In this document: positions 1-11,070 of the stretch, piece by piece
Numbering within the stretch: the first letter of the stretch is position 1
Layout: each line of letters opens with the position of its first letter
Made by a program: the position numbers and the translations under genes
Notes under the pieces: model-generated
Told to the model about the DNA's origin: nothing
What the model saw: the letters and a program-made list of their open reading frames with translations, nothing else
Database searches by the model: none
Assembly (NCBI GenBank): GCA_963995525.1
Contig: OZ023210.1
Coordinates: 23,613,021-23,677,020 of the forward strand
DNA: 64,000 nucleotides
Direction: 5' to 3'
Source: Escarpia spicata
Taxonomy: Eukaryota > Annelida > Polychaeta > Sabellida > Siboglinidae

Positions 1-627
1 AAACTTCCGGAGCTAGGACACTCTGATGGTTACTTGCTTGTCTTACTAAAGGCTCACGTGTAAATAATTTTTTTTTTTAATTAAGAGGTCAATGCAGCAA
101 ATGTCACACATTTTGGTTGAATTCATACGGAATGACCCAACTATGCAATATATGCCACAGTCTCCTCACTCACATCCATTGCATACCCATCGACTATCAC
201 CGCCAAATTTTATGAGAATGAGATCAAACTACATTAAAAGACAACATATCGTGTTAAACAAATTCGTAATAAAATAGACCAATATTATTCTGTAATATGA
301 ACCACCAATGATAATATGAGCATATGCTCATATTAAATGAACTGCACGTGGCTCACATTGCCCACAAGGTAATCCAGTTACCTTTTTCCTACAGCAGGGA
401 AATGTAGTCTGTATGCTTACATTATCGCCCATGACAGACACAGACTGGCACGATAATAAACTCATCAAAAAAACGTCATTCATGTTGATGTAGATTACAC
501 ATGTATGATCTATATGCATGCATTCAACATGCGGAAATCGTTAGAAATGTTGTTAACTGTTAGTCACGTAAATATTTCTAAGTTTTGTCATCTTACCATT
601 GCAAATTTTGCTGGCGTGCTCAGCAAC
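1..627. other. No gene seen
   Basis: This A/T-rich stretch has only short open frames with no recognisable motif. Its one notable structure is the 24-bp palindrome listed separately. Confidence 0.5.
312..335. repeat. 24-bp perfect palindrome
   Basis: The 12-base left half (TAATATGAGCAT) is exactly followed by its reverse complement with no spacer. It is A/T-rich and could extrude a cruciform or bind a dimeric protein; nothing around it points to a function. Confidence 0.8.
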
Positions 628-693
628 CTTCCTTAACTCAGTAAGTAATCCCTGGGAGGCAACATATGGTGTACCATTTCTGAGTTAAGGAAG
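628..693. repeat. Inverted repeat, 14-bp perfect arms, 38-bp spacer
   Basis: CTTCCTTAACTCAG at 628-641 is repeated as its exact reverse complement at 680-693. It lies just upstream of the integrase relic and may be part of that element or of a small hairpin; this cannot be settled from the sequence. Confidence 0.75.
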
Positions 694-749
694 GGGCCCA
701 AATTTTCTGGTGGCTCATATTACCGAACCTTCCCCAACAGTGTGTGAAC

Positions 750-1452
750 GGTGACTTCAATGTTGAGGTATCAAAGCGATCGCGAACGCAAAGGACTGCG
801 CTCGTGCGCAATAGGAACAGTCTATCCGTTAACAATGGCGTCCTTTAACTTGGTGAGAAACGTATCATGGAGAAGTCGGAGCTTCCTGCCAAAATCAAAG
901 ATAGCATGGTCACCACCAAAAGATCTGGAGCACGGAAAATCCGCCACCGACTGGAGGCAACATTAAGTGGCATCAGTGATGTCCGGGTGACGTGCGTTCT
1001 CAATAAGTCCGCAACGTACCAAAAGGTAAACACAAGATTTGGGAACCGAGCTGTGCTCAAACCGATCAGAGCGTCAGATACGCAAATAAGGCACCAAATA
1101 GATCTGATGGACTAGCATCGGTATGCAATAGACTATAGAGGCAAACATCACAGGTACATGTTGACAATCATGGATGCGTTCAGCCGAAATATGTGGACGC
1201 GACCGCTATCGTCGAAAAGAAGTATGGAAATCGTCCATCATCTCACGACAATCTACAATCTACACGGAACACGGTCCTCCTCGTATTCTACAGCATGACC
1301 GAGATCGGGAATTCAGAGGGGCCGTCGAGATATTGATGACGAAATTAAGAGTCAGAGTCACTTGCTGATCTCCATATCACCCACAGAGTCAGGGAAAGGT
1401 TGAAAGATGCCATCGTGCCATCAGACAGAAACTACTATATGACTTGATATAG
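750..1452 (+). pseudogene. Integrase-domain relic (gypsy / Ginger / KRBA2-like)
   Basis: Reading across frames recovers pieces of a retroviral-type integrase core of the kind found in Ginger transposons, gypsy elements and KRBA2-like genes. An upstream block around 980-1115 resembles the segment before the catalytic core (KPIRAS..IRHQIDLMD). A first catalytic-type Asp lies in TIMDAFSR (from about 1160). A second lies in HDRDREFRGAV (from about 1296). The Glu block SQGKVER lies near 1395-1415. The enzyme would insert linear DNA into the genome. The blocks are not in one frame: a stop follows VRVTC at about 1366 and there are shifts near 1130 and 1280, so the copy is dead. No terminal repeats or partner domains were found, so gypsy and Ginger cannot be separated. 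The reading runs directly into the minisatellite at 1453. Confidence 0.7.
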
Positions 1453-2665
1453 GAGAAGGGAGGTTAGTTGACAGTGATGACGAGGGTAGAGGAGGGGGGT
1501 TAGCTGACAGTGATAACGAGGGCAGAGGAGGGGAGTTAGCTGATTGTGAGGACGAGGGCAGAGAAGGGGGTTAGCTGACAGTGAGGACGAGGACAGAGGA
1601 AGGGGGTAGCTGACAGTGAGGACAAGGGCAGAGGAGGGTGGTTAGTTGACAGTGAGGTCGAGGCCAGAGGAGGGGGTTAGCTGACAGTGAGGACGAGAGC
1701 AGAGGAGGGGTTTAGCTGACAGTGAGGACGAGAACGAAGGAGAGGAAGGGGTAGCTGACAGTGAGGACGAGGGCAGAGGAGGGTGGTTAGCTGACAGTGA
1801 GGTCGAGGCAAGAGGAGGGGGGTTAACTGACAGTGAGGACGAGGGCAGAGGAGGGGTATAGCTAACAGTGAGGACGAGAACAGAGGAGGGGTTAAGCTGA
1901 CAGTGAGGACGAGGACAGAGGAGGGGGTTAGTAGACAGTGAGGACGAGTGCAGAGGAGGAGGGTTAGTAGACAATGAGGACGAGGACAGAGGAGGAGGAT
2001 TAGTAGACAATGAGGACGAGGGCAGAGGAGGAGGTTTAATAGAGAGTAAGGACGAGGACAGAGACGGAGTGTTAGTAGACAGTGAGGACGAGGGAAGAGG
2101 AGGAGGGTTAGTAAAGAGTGATGACTAGGACAGAGAAGGAGGGTTAGTAGACAGTGAAGACGAGGGCAGAGGAGGAGGAGGGTTAGTAAAGAGTGAGGAC
2201 GAGGACAGAGGAGGAGGGTTAGTAAACAGTGAGGACGAGGGCAGAGGAGGAGGATTAGTAGACAGTGATGACGAAGGCAGAAGTGGAGGGTTAGTAGACA
2301 GTGAGGACGAGAACACAGGAGGAGGGACAGTAGACAGTGAGGACCAGGACAGAGGAGGAAGGACAGTAGATAGTGAGGACTAGGACAGAGGAGGAAGGAC
2401 AATCGATAGTGAGGACGAGGACAGAGGAGGAGGGACAGTAGATAGTGAGGACGAGAACACATGAGGAGGGACTGTAGACAGTGAGGACGAGGACAGAGGA
2501 GGAGGGACAGTTGATAGTGAGGACGAGGACAGAGGAGGAGGGACAATAGATAGTGAGGACGAGAACACATGAGGAGGGACAGTAGACAGTGAGGACGAGA
2601 ACACATGAGGAGGGACAGTAGATAATGATGACGAGGGCAGAGGAGGAGGGTTAGTAGACAGTGGG
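1453..2665 (+). repeat. 36-bp purine-rich minisatellite, about 34 copies
   Basis: The unit contains a conserved core ACAGTGAGGACGAGG followed by CAGAGGAGG. Spacing is irregular (33-39 bp) in the left third and mostly exactly 36 bp to the right. Three sub-blocks can be read: units starting GTTAGCTGACAG (about 1453-1920), units starting GTTAGTAGACAG (about 1920-2310), and units starting GGACAGTAGATAG (about 2310-2630), with a return to the second type at 2650. The plus strand is almost all purine. Because 36 is divisible by three, the minus strand stays open as a 12-residue Pro/Ser/Leu repeat (for example LSTNPPPLPSSS) and as a Leu/Cys/His repeat in another frame. These are consequences of the repeat, not evidence of a protein. 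Confidence 0.9.
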
Positions 2666-2727
2666 AAAAAACATATTGAAGATAGATCAGTAGACGACAA
2701 ATCAAAGATCGACGATTTACCGGACTT

Positions 2728-2850
2728 AGATGATGATGACGATGACAGGACTAGAACAAGTAACTAAGTTGTTGAAATTACTCGCAACGAAACGGTACAC
2801 AGAGATGATGATGATGATGACGATGATGACGATGATGATGATTATGATCT
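2728..2850 (+). repeat. GAT/GAC trinucleotide tracts
   Basis: Two imperfect (GAT/GAC)n runs lie at about 2728-2748 and 2803-2849, just after the minisatellite. In one frame they would encode poly-Asp, but no flanking protein is recognisable. Confidence 0.75.
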
Positions 2851-4362
2851 AATGAGTAATCTGCCATTATTCCCGAACGACATATTTTCCCCTATCATAC
2901 ATATGACACTCGCGTCCGATTTGACAATGTTAGGCACCATAGATCGCGTGTCTGTAACTTTCAGGGAATTAGCAGCTCTTCACCTGACAAATCGGTTTTT
3001 CTCGACCACGCGATTACATATTTCGTCTACTTTATCAGAAGCTTTGAACTTTGATCCTGATTGTGACGCTACTGTGAGCCTCAGAAGACTCATGCTGGAG
3101 GCCCGTCCAGGAAGTGGCTTAGCTTGTCGGGTACGATAGTTGTTGTCAGGAAATTCCCACTGGTACACCGCCTGGCTGACTCTGCCAGTCGAGTCTTTCG
3201 GTTGGTATTGGGTAACTGACATTTTTTTGCGACGCAGTTGGACAGATCAGGCCATGGTGATGATGCGTTTTAGAAACAATCAGTTCGTGTTTCTCAGAGA
3301 GAGCATAGATTGTGTTTGTTATCATTGTGATCATTTCCAATAATGGATAGTTCACTTATATATGCCTATCATTTGTAGAGCGATACCTTTTTATTATAAT
3401 ATGTGCTGTCTATCCACGTAGTTTAGTTGCGTTAAGTTCATGATGACGAAGTCGTTTTTTTGTTTTTGTTTTGTCTCGTTTGACGCACGACTTGTGCAAT
3501 AGTAATCTCGTCACGTTGTGACCTTATTTATTTTTAGACATGAATATGCCAGTAATAACAGTATCATTGTTATCATTACTTAGTTTTTATACATAATTGT
3601 GTGATGCACATATCGTTAATTTATCTGCGAATAATGACGACAATATAATTTTAGTTGTTTGTGTAAATATGTGATATTATCGTTATCTTTATTTTATCTG
3701 CGAATATGCTGGGAATTCCACTTTAGTCTCTTGACGCAATTATGTGACCTGCATTTGTAATGTCCGTAATTCTAGCAATTACGATTACAATTTGGTGATA
3801 TCAGAACATATCTCAGGGTAGTATTGTTATCAACATAAATCCACGAAATCCACGAAATCGATAATAAAGTAGTTTACCACGAAAATTTGAGTATAATTAA
3901 TTTATTAGTCGAAACCTTTCATAAAACAACGGCACCGAAGCGACCAATATTCGGCCGTAGTTGTTGGGTCGGCAACGATACCACTTCGTCGACGATGCAA
4001 ATTCAGTGAATTTGTTTTCAAAACGCCGCCAAGGCGATCGAATTGTCCCGCCGAAGCCACCAACTTTTGCCGCCTAGCCGAAGCGGTAAGGCAGCTGAAG
4101 CTTTCTAAGTGCAAACACGAAAAAGGAGTGGCGCTGCAGTCGTATTTCGTTTTTCGTTCTGATGCAGTGAAAACAAAAAACGGTTGATTTTATCGTTATT
4201 TTGTTTTCTTAACATGTATTAGAAATACCGCGAATTGTAGATTGTATTCGTTTTTGTTCTTCAAATATGAAAACGAAAAACGAACATTGTTTGCTTGTTT
4301 CCTTTTTTGTTCGAAAATGTCAAAACGAAAAGGCGAAAAGACGGTATAGACACGGACCTATT
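2851..4362. other. No recognisable gene; possible decayed reading frame on minus strand
   Basis: Around 2860-3220 the minus strand reads as a mostly open frame with one internal stop, which may be a decayed coding sequence, but I recognise no family. From 3440 to 3900 the DNA is A/T-rich with loose internal repetition of a phrase ending TTTATCTGCGAATA (near 3620 and 3695). A more G/C-rich patch at 3905-4115 has a short minus-strand frame of 69 codons with no known motif. Confidence 0.3.
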
Positions 4363-4450
4363 GGAGATCTACCAGGGATAGTGTACATAGTCACACCACT
4401 GGCTTGCGAGGATGCGTCTTCACTCTTCAGTTACCAAGTGTATCCAGTTA
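4363..4450 (+). repeat. Single diverged monomer of the 96-bp repeat found at 40917-41300
   Basis: Starting GGAGATCTACCAGGGATAG and running through GTGTACATAGTCAC and TGGCTTGCGAGGATGCG, this segment matches the reverse complement of the tandem unit at 40917-41300 with scattered mismatches. It shows the unit exists dispersed as well as in tandem. Confidence 0.7.
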
Positions 4451-4554
4451 CATGCGTGGATTGACCACGTGACTAGAAGGGACTTTCACAAACGTAACTT
4501 CCGCGCCAAGAAGATGCATCATCCGTAATGTTGTCTTCAACCCAAAACTTAATG

Positions 4555-4998
4555 CAGGGGTCGGCAACCTACGGCCCGCGGGCCAAGTGCGGCCCGCGAA
4601 GCTATTTCATGCGGTCCGCGGACTAAATACTAAATTGCACAAATGCGGCCGGCGGGAAGACAATAATTATACCTTTGCGTGGTCCGTAGGAGGAAGAACA
4701 GAGGGATATGTGTTGTTGATTGTAAAGGTTCGACACGACGCAGGTGCCACTGCGAATGTCTTCAGGCCCACTGTATCCTCTATCCACAAGAAAGATGTGG
4801 AGCAAATCAATGAAAATGCAAAAGGTGCTGAGCGCCGTCGTGAAGACCGTCAACAACGTTCGCGTTCATGGTCTAAACCTCCAGCAGGTCAAGCACCTTC
4901 TGGCAGGGCCGATTGCGCAAAATTCGAGATCTCCTATACTGCTGCGAAGTGCGCTGGCTGGGTTTTGTGCACGAGTTGAAACATGGAATTAGCTTGTT
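4555..4998 (+). mobile_element. hAT transposon fragment (terminus plus transposase piece)
   Basis: The left end CAGGGGTCGGCAACCTACGG, followed by repeated GCGGCCCGCG motifs to about 4600, is the typical end of hAT elements of the Charlie/Zaphod kind. From about 4790 to 4995 the plus strand encodes, across at least one frameshift, a segment resembling the C-terminal half of hAT transposases of the SCAND3/GTF2I-repeat type. The key reading is KMQKVLSAVVKTVNNVR, then VHGLNLQQVKHLLA, then CCEVRWL. That family typically has NFIRARGLNHRQF followed by EVRWLSRG. Most of the element is missing between the terminus and the transposase piece, and no right terminus is visible because the L2-type LINE begins at about 4999. 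The enzyme would have been a cut-and-paste DDE transposase; this copy is inactive. Confidence 0.65.
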
Positions 4999-6490
4999 CG
5001 TGGAGCAGTGTTCGTGCTTCTTGACCTGCGTTCAGCTTTTGACACGATTGACCACACTATTCTACTCAATTGGCTCAGCAAGCGCTATGGTATTCAAGGT
5101 TACGCACTCCAGTGGATGGAATCATATCTGCAAGACCGCAAGCAGCTGTTGTAATTGGCCAGAGCGCATCTGAACATCACATTCTTAAAATAGGAGTGCC
5201 GCAGGGATCCGTCCTTGGGCCTGTACTGTTCTCTCTGTATGTCCAACCAGTCGGCGATGTCATCAGAAGGCACGGTGTAACGTTTCATCACTCTGCTGGT
5301 GACCTGCAACTGATGCGTGCGTTTGCGCTTAATCCTACGGCATTACTCGAGGCCTTTCAGCGTCTTGAAGCATGCGTCATGGAGATTCGGGATTGGCTTA
5401 CCTCTAATTACCTCAAACTGAACGACCAGAAAACCGAGTTCCTTCCGATTGTTCCACTGTGTGCAAAGAAGTTAGTAAACGATCTCAGCATCAATGTTGG
5501 TGGTTCTCTCATCCATGCTGTGCATCAGATTAAAGACCTTGGTGCCGTCTTAGACTGTCACATGGACATGCCTGCCAACACATCAGCGACTATCCGGTCC
5601 TGCTATTTCCACCTTCATCACATCAGCCAAATCAACAAGTTCCTGCCAAGACAGACGAGGGAGAGAGTAGTCAACACATTAGTGACACCAAGGCTCGACT
5701 ACTGCAACTCCCTCCTGTACGGCACCATGGACAAAAACTGTGTACGGTTACAGCGTGTCCAAAACTCTGCAGCCAGAATGATCGTGCGAGTGCCCAAATA
5801 CGCAAGCATCACGCCAATGCTCCAGGACCTACATTGGCTGCCGGTACGAGAACGCGTTCGTTTCAAGGTCCTGGTATTCGTGCACAGAGCTGTCAACAAG
5901 TGTGGGCCCGTGTACCTGAGCGTGCTTGTCTGCCTCTACCTGCCCACCAGGTCCCTTCGGTCAGCGGGAAATCGTCAACTTGCGAGACCGCGAACAAGAT
6001 GCAAAGTCGGAGACGCCAGTTTTATGGCAGCAGCTCCGGACCTCTGGAACGATTTACCCACATCAATGCGTGAACAAAACAGTGAATCAGCTTTTAAAAG
6101 CGCTTTAAAAACACTCTATTTTAATCGATATTTTAACTCCAGCAGCCGCAGCAGTCCCGGATCTGCGGAGTGAACTACTTATTTTAAATGCATGTAATGA
6201 ACACTGAGACTTTTAAGAACATGTTTAAGCATTCTCTTTTTTAATCAATATTTTAACTGCTATTGTGACTTTTAGACTTGGCATTAAGCTTTTATCAATT
6301 ATCTTTTGTTTATATGACACGATAATACTAATATTTAAATATATATCTTTTTTTAATATTCTTTTTTTTTATACTTAATTAATTACTTTTTTGATATATT
6401 ACTATTTTACATGTAAAGCGCCTTGAATAGTTTCTAACTAGAGTTGGCGCTATATAAGTATATTTATTTAATATTTATTTATTGACGTTT
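4999..6490 (+). mobile_element. L2/CR1-type LINE, 5'-truncated, with 3' tail
   Basis: The element starts inside the reverse transcriptase palm: motif A reads VLLDLRSAFDTIDH (about 5010-5055). A frameshift near 5110-5140 leads to [10 protein letters not shown] (about 5193). The catalytic YADD is replaced by SAGD within HHSAGDLQL (about 5287-5312), so the first of the paired aspartates is lost and the enzyme would be inactive. The C-terminal region carries LVTPRLDYCNSLLYG, LQRVQNSAARMIVR and LHWLPVRERVRFK, hallmarks of the L2/CR1 group. The frame ends at 6173. A 3' untranslated region follows and ends with GTAAAGCGCCTTGAATAG (6414-6431) and GGCGCTATATAAG, then a TATTTATT tail. That 3' end resembles L2 tails and matches the tail of the local SINE family. 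Confidence 0.85.
5070..6173 (+). pseudogene. Reverse transcriptase, L2/CR1 type, catalytic site mutated
   Basis: A 367-codon open frame covers the fingers-palm junction to the C-terminal domain of a LINE reverse transcriptase. It begins at an internal Met produced by the 5' truncation and frameshift, so the listed start is not a biological one. The enzyme would copy element RNA into DNA at a nicked target. The loss of the YADD box (SAGD instead) and the absent endonuclease and N-terminal RT show this is not functional, even though the frame is intact for more than a kilobase. Confidence 0.8.
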
Positions 6491-6599
6491 CCAGACGTAA
6501 GGTCTACCGGACATTGCTGACCCCCAGGTGCATATGCGAGTTTTCATTTAGTGTCCATATCGTGGCGCATTTAAATCTGTAAATTTTTAACTACAGGGA

Positions 6600-8583
6600 C
6601 GAGAACATCTAACCAAAGAACTCTTCTGGTTCGTTTCTTCCAGTTCGTTTCCGCTTTCTGGATAGACCAAGTTACGATTGTGGAAGCACAATCATGGCAT
6701 TTCTCAACACTCGTGCGAACGAACCAAAAAGGCAGGACACTTACGTGGTATTCATTAAGTCTCTATGTGATTCTTTCTCTAGTCACTTAAAGAATAAAAT
6801 CAGTATTATACGTTCTGCTTTCCCACGTCATAATTTAAATAATGTCAGTGTGGACTTTCCACAAGTAAATTATCTACTTGTATCATTTGAATCTGCAACA
6901 GTTGATGAAGTTAGGAAAATAATCATTTCCTCCCCAAATAAATATTTTGCACTTGATCCATTTCCAACAATACTGCTAAAAGCATGTCTCGATACACTAA
7001 TTGGACCTATAACAAATATCATAAATGCATCACTTTGCTCTGGCTGTTTTCCTGATGATTTCAAATATGCCCATGTCACACCACTGCCTAAACAAGACCT
7101 AAACAGTTATAGACATATTTCTAACCTCAGTTGTATTTCCAAAATACTAGAAAAGGTTGTAGCAAGTCGTCTAAGGTCTCACATTAGCACAAATGTCTTA
7201 AATAATGTGTCACAATCGGCATATAGACAGTTTCATTCAACAGAGACTGCCCTCTTAAAGGTTCATAATGACATTAACTTGAACATTGATAATGGTAAAG
7301 TGACTGCACTTACCTTACTAGATCTCTCTGCCGCGTTTGACACGATTGATCACAGCATTCTCATTGAAAGCCTATTAAAGTGGTACGGCATATCTGGCAC
7401 AGCTCTAAGCTGGTTTTCTTCATATCTATCTGATAGATACCAAAATGTAAAGATTGGGAACTGCTTTTCAGCTGCACTGCCGGCTTTATTTGGTGTTTCC
7501 CAGGGTTCTGTTCTTGGGCCTTCGCTTTTGACTCTTTACACCACTAAGCTCTGTTATACAAAGATATAACTTGGATCATCATTTATATGCTGATGATACT
7601 GAGATCTATATTTCGTTGGCTACCCCTGATACAAATCGCTACCTTAACCAACTTAGTGATTGCCTTCAAGATATCTTCCACTGGATGACTGACAGCAAGT
7701 TGGAATTAAATGCAAATAAAACTGAATTGATAATTATTGGTACTCCAATGCAGCGTAGTAAACTGGATGGATTTTTCCCTACTCGTATTTTGAATCAGTA
7801 TATCACGCCAGCAACCTCGGTGCGGAATCTAGGAGTGATCTTTGATAGTAACTTCAATTTCCTACAACACATTTCTCAAACTTGTCGCTGCTGTTTTGAT
7901 CATATTCGTGATCTTCGCCGTATTCGCCGGTATATGTAATTTTCTGTTGCTAAAACTATAGCAACAGCGCTTGTTAGCAGTAGACTTGACTATTGCAATT
8001 CCCTCCTTTATAATATCGCTAGCAAGGATATCACAAAACTTCAGAGCGTCCAAAATTGTCTAGCAAGAGTAGTTACAAGATCTCCTCGTTTTTCTCGCTG
8101 TGTACCACTCTTGAAGTCTTTGCATTGGCTTCCTCTACGATATCGTATAACATTTAAGATATGTGCCATTACATACCAGGCACTGTCCAGTAAGCAACCA
8201 TCTTATGTGCATTTATTGCTTACTCCTGTAAGAAAACCTACCCAGCTTCGATCATCTAGTTCTGTCTTACTTTTTGTTCCTAGAGTCAACACTAACATTG
8301 GAACTAGGGCTTTTTCTGTTGCTGCACCAACTCTTTGGTATATACTCCCTCTTAGTGTTAGATCAGTTGAAAATATTACAAACTACCATCGTCATTTAAA
8401 AACTTATCTTTACAACCTTGCTTATCCACCGTAGCTCCCTAGCGCCTTGACCCATCTGTTGACAACTGCAATACTGCTTATGGATTTTGAGATTGACCAA
8501 TTATTTTGTTTTGATGCGTCTTTGAGCTTGGTTTTCAAGGATTTAGGCGTAATAGAAATATCTTATTATTATTATTATTGTTG
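6600..8583 (+). mobile_element. L2-type LINE, moderately preserved, 5'-truncated
   Basis: This is an RT-containing LINE whose reading frame is broken only by a frameshift near 7560 and a TAA near 7937. Its 3' untranslated region begins after the stop at about 8433 (TAGCTCCCTAGCGCCTTGACC) and ends in a (TTA)n run at 8567-8580. The endonuclease and ORF1 are missing. A second copy of its last 340 bases, about 90% identical by eye, lies inverted at 42561-42902, so it belongs to a family with several copies in this window. Confidence 0.85.
6694..8434 (+). pseudogene. Reverse transcriptase of L2-type LINE
   Basis: The frame reads through the RT N-terminal region (PKQDLNSYRHISNLSC..SKILEKVVA), motif A (TLLDLSAAFDTIDHSIL, about 7312-7360), GVSQGSVLGP (about 7492) and the catalytic HHLYADD (about 7577-7597). 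It continues through the C-terminal landmarks SSRLDYCNSLLYN, LKSLHWLPLRYRITFK and FSVAAPTLW. A frameshift just before the YADD block and one stop (RRYM*FSVAK) break it; otherwise the catalytic residues survive. Motif B has Ser where the family usually has Pro (GVPQGS). A downstream 107-codon frame starting at 8111 is the tail of the same protein. Confidence 0.85.
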
Positions 8584-9089
8584 AGCTGCTGAGATGGGAA
8601 TTATTTCGCCGAGCGTTTTTACAGAACTCGGAGTTCGTATTTGCTCTTATTTTACAGCTCGTAATAGTAGACGAGGCGCTGGAACCGGTCTAAATGAAGT
8701 TCACCAAAATATAATATGGCTCTGTGGTACTCAAAGTTACATTCAGTGAGGTGTATCTTGCAACCAAACGCACATGCCGACGGAACAGTTTTTTTAAACT
8801 AGTAACACACGCCAAGCGTGGTCAAAATGTCATTTGTATGGCGATAACGCGGACCTTGAATGATGTGTATGGAAATAGGAAATTGTTCAAAATTAGCCAT
8901 TGATTCTTCAAATTAATAACAACTCCAAAATGTGTAAGTTCAGCTTCGACTCATATGAACTAGAAGATTGGGCTGCTGGTAATCAATATTAACAAATAAT
9001 TGTGTGGCTCGCTGACCTAGCCCAAGTCACTCATTTGGCCTACAATCAAAATGGTTGCCGGCACCTGCCTTAATGTAAAGCGACAGTGT
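8584..9089. other. No gene seen
   Basis: Anonymous DNA between two LINEs; no reading frame of interest, no repeat structure noticed. Confidence 0.4.
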
Positions 9090-9159
9090 TAACTTCTACA
9101 CCACCTTACCTTACCTTATCTATTCTCTTCGGTGCTGCTGTGCAACTTCGCCATCTCGC

Positions 9160-10840
9160 CCTGTCAACGGCTATGTGTCTGGCTTTGCTCCAAGTTGCCC
9201 AGCCCAGTTGTTTTCGTTCTTTTCCATTGTGGTTCTCCATGTTGTTTTTGGTCGACCAACTGTTCTTGCTCCTTCCGGCGTCCATGTCAGTGCTGTCAGT
9301 TAGTGGTTGTGGTCCTTCTTTCTCAGCACATGCCCGATCCAATTCCATCTTCTTCTCTGTACTTCTGTGCTGATCTTCTCTTCTGCTGTTATGTTCTCAA
9401 TGACTTTGTTCGAAATTACTACTGGCCATCTAATTTTGAAAATTCTTCTGAGACAGTTGAAATGGAAAATGTAAAGTTTTTTGTTGTCGCTTTTGTTTAC
9501 TTTCCATGTTTCACATCCAAACAGTAACACTGATTTGACCAGAGTATTGTATAATCTGAGTTTAGTTTTTAATGTGTATACATTTGAGCTCCATATCTGC
9601 TTGAGTTTCATAAATGATGTCCTTGCTTTTCGTATTCTGTTGATAATATCGTCACCCCCTCCTCCTTGCTTGCTGACGTTTGCGCCCAGGTATGTATATT
9701 TCTCTACTTCATTCAGGTGTTGGTCATCAATCCGTATTCTGTTGTTGCATTTGCTGTTTATCCTCACTACTTCAATTTTCTTTTTATTGATTTTTAGGCC
9801 GGTTTTTTATGCGAATGCATTAATCTTTGTTGCCTTTGCTTGCATGTGTCTGTAACTTGATGACATAAGCGCAATGTCATCTGCGAAGTTCAAGTCTTCA
9901 AGTTTTGACAAGAATCTCCATCTTAACTCTGTGTTGTTTTCTTCATTTGTCTTCCTCATTATCCAGTCGATTACCATAAAACAAATCCTGACATTACGTA
10001 TCCTTGCTTAACTCCAGTTTTTACCTTGAACCACTCAGATAGTTCACCTTCATCTAACACTGCACATTCACTGTCCTCGTACACAATCTGGACCATTCTG
10101 ATTATCTTGTGTGGGATTCGTAGCTCGCCATGATTTCCCAAAGGCTTGGTGCACAGAGTCAAATGCCTTTTCGAAGTCTACAAAAGTTACATATAGCGTT
10201 GCTTGCCATTCCACTACCTGTTCTATTATGTTTCGAACGATGACTATTTGCTCAACTGTGCTTCGCCCTCTTCTGAAACCTGCTTGTTTATCTCTCAACT
10301 TGTTGTTAACCCCATCTCTTATTCTGTCTATTATCACTCTTTCAAACACTTTACTGGGGACAGATGTTAGAGTAATTCCTCTCCAATTTCCGCACTCTGT
10401 AAGGTTACCTTTCTTTGGTATTTTAATAAATCAGTCCCTGTTTCCACGTCTTTGGTACTTTTTCTTGTTCCCAAATTGTTTTGAATAAGCTTAGAAGCCA
10501 ATTCTCTGTTGTCGCCATGTCTGCTTTCAACAATTCTGCTGTTATGTCATCTTTGCCTCCGGCTTTCCCATTCTTTAGCTTCCTCAGTGCTGCTCCAATC
10601 TCTGTTTTTGTTATAGAGTCTGTGCTGATTTAATCTATGATCGGATCTAATTCAATATCTATAACGGGGTCATCGGGCTTAGGTCTACTAAGGACTTCTT
10701 CAAAATGCTCCTTCCATCTTGCCCGCCTGGCTGGTCCTTCAGTTATTAGGTTTCCAGATTTGTCTTTTACTGCATTAGCTGACTTGTGTTTGTCTTTACT
10801 AAGTGTCTTTGTGATGTTGTAGACTTCTTTCATCCTTCCA
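9160..10840 (-). pseudogene. Reverse transcriptase and C-terminus of RTE-type LINE
   Basis: Successive minus-strand pieces read as an RTE-type RT. They include a linker with EGPARRARWKEHFEEVL (about 10700), DKQAGFRRGRSTVEQI and FVDFEKAFDSVH (motif A, about 10165-10200), then VKTGVKQGYVMSG (motif B, about 9975-10010). They end with EKYTYLGANVSKQGG, LLFGCETW and RRWNWIGHVLRKKDHNH (about 9320). Beyond 9300 another frame continues with a TVGRPKTTWR-like phrase typical of RTE C-termini. The YADD block between motif B and EKYTYLG is not recoverable as an intact motif; the frame is lost around 9800-9970. Confidence 0.75.
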
Positions 10841-11070
10841 TTCCCGGCTGCTTTCTACACACTTTCTTTTATCTTGTCTCATGCTTTTCTTTATGTCTTT
10901 GTCTTTTTGTTGATACTAATCTCTGTAGCTCTGCTTTATCCTTTCTGACATTGCGTGTTCTATGTTGTTCTTTAATCGTTTCCTGTCTTCTACCAGCTCC
11001 CATGACCCTTTGCTGATCCCTGTTTTTGTCCTCTCTTTTTGTAACCCAGTTCTTCTTCGGCTGTTTCTTT

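Noticed and set aside
1453..2665. CRISPR array
   Set aside because: Units are contiguous without unique spacers, and the genome is eukaryotic.
1677..2705. 342-codon Leu/Cys/Pro-rich minus-strand frame
   Set aside because: It follows the 36-bp minisatellite, whose period is a multiple of three; no signal, domain or codon bias supports a protein.
9086..9855. Plus-strand frames of up to 131 codons
   Set aside because: Antisense shadows of the minus-strand LINE reverse transcriptase.
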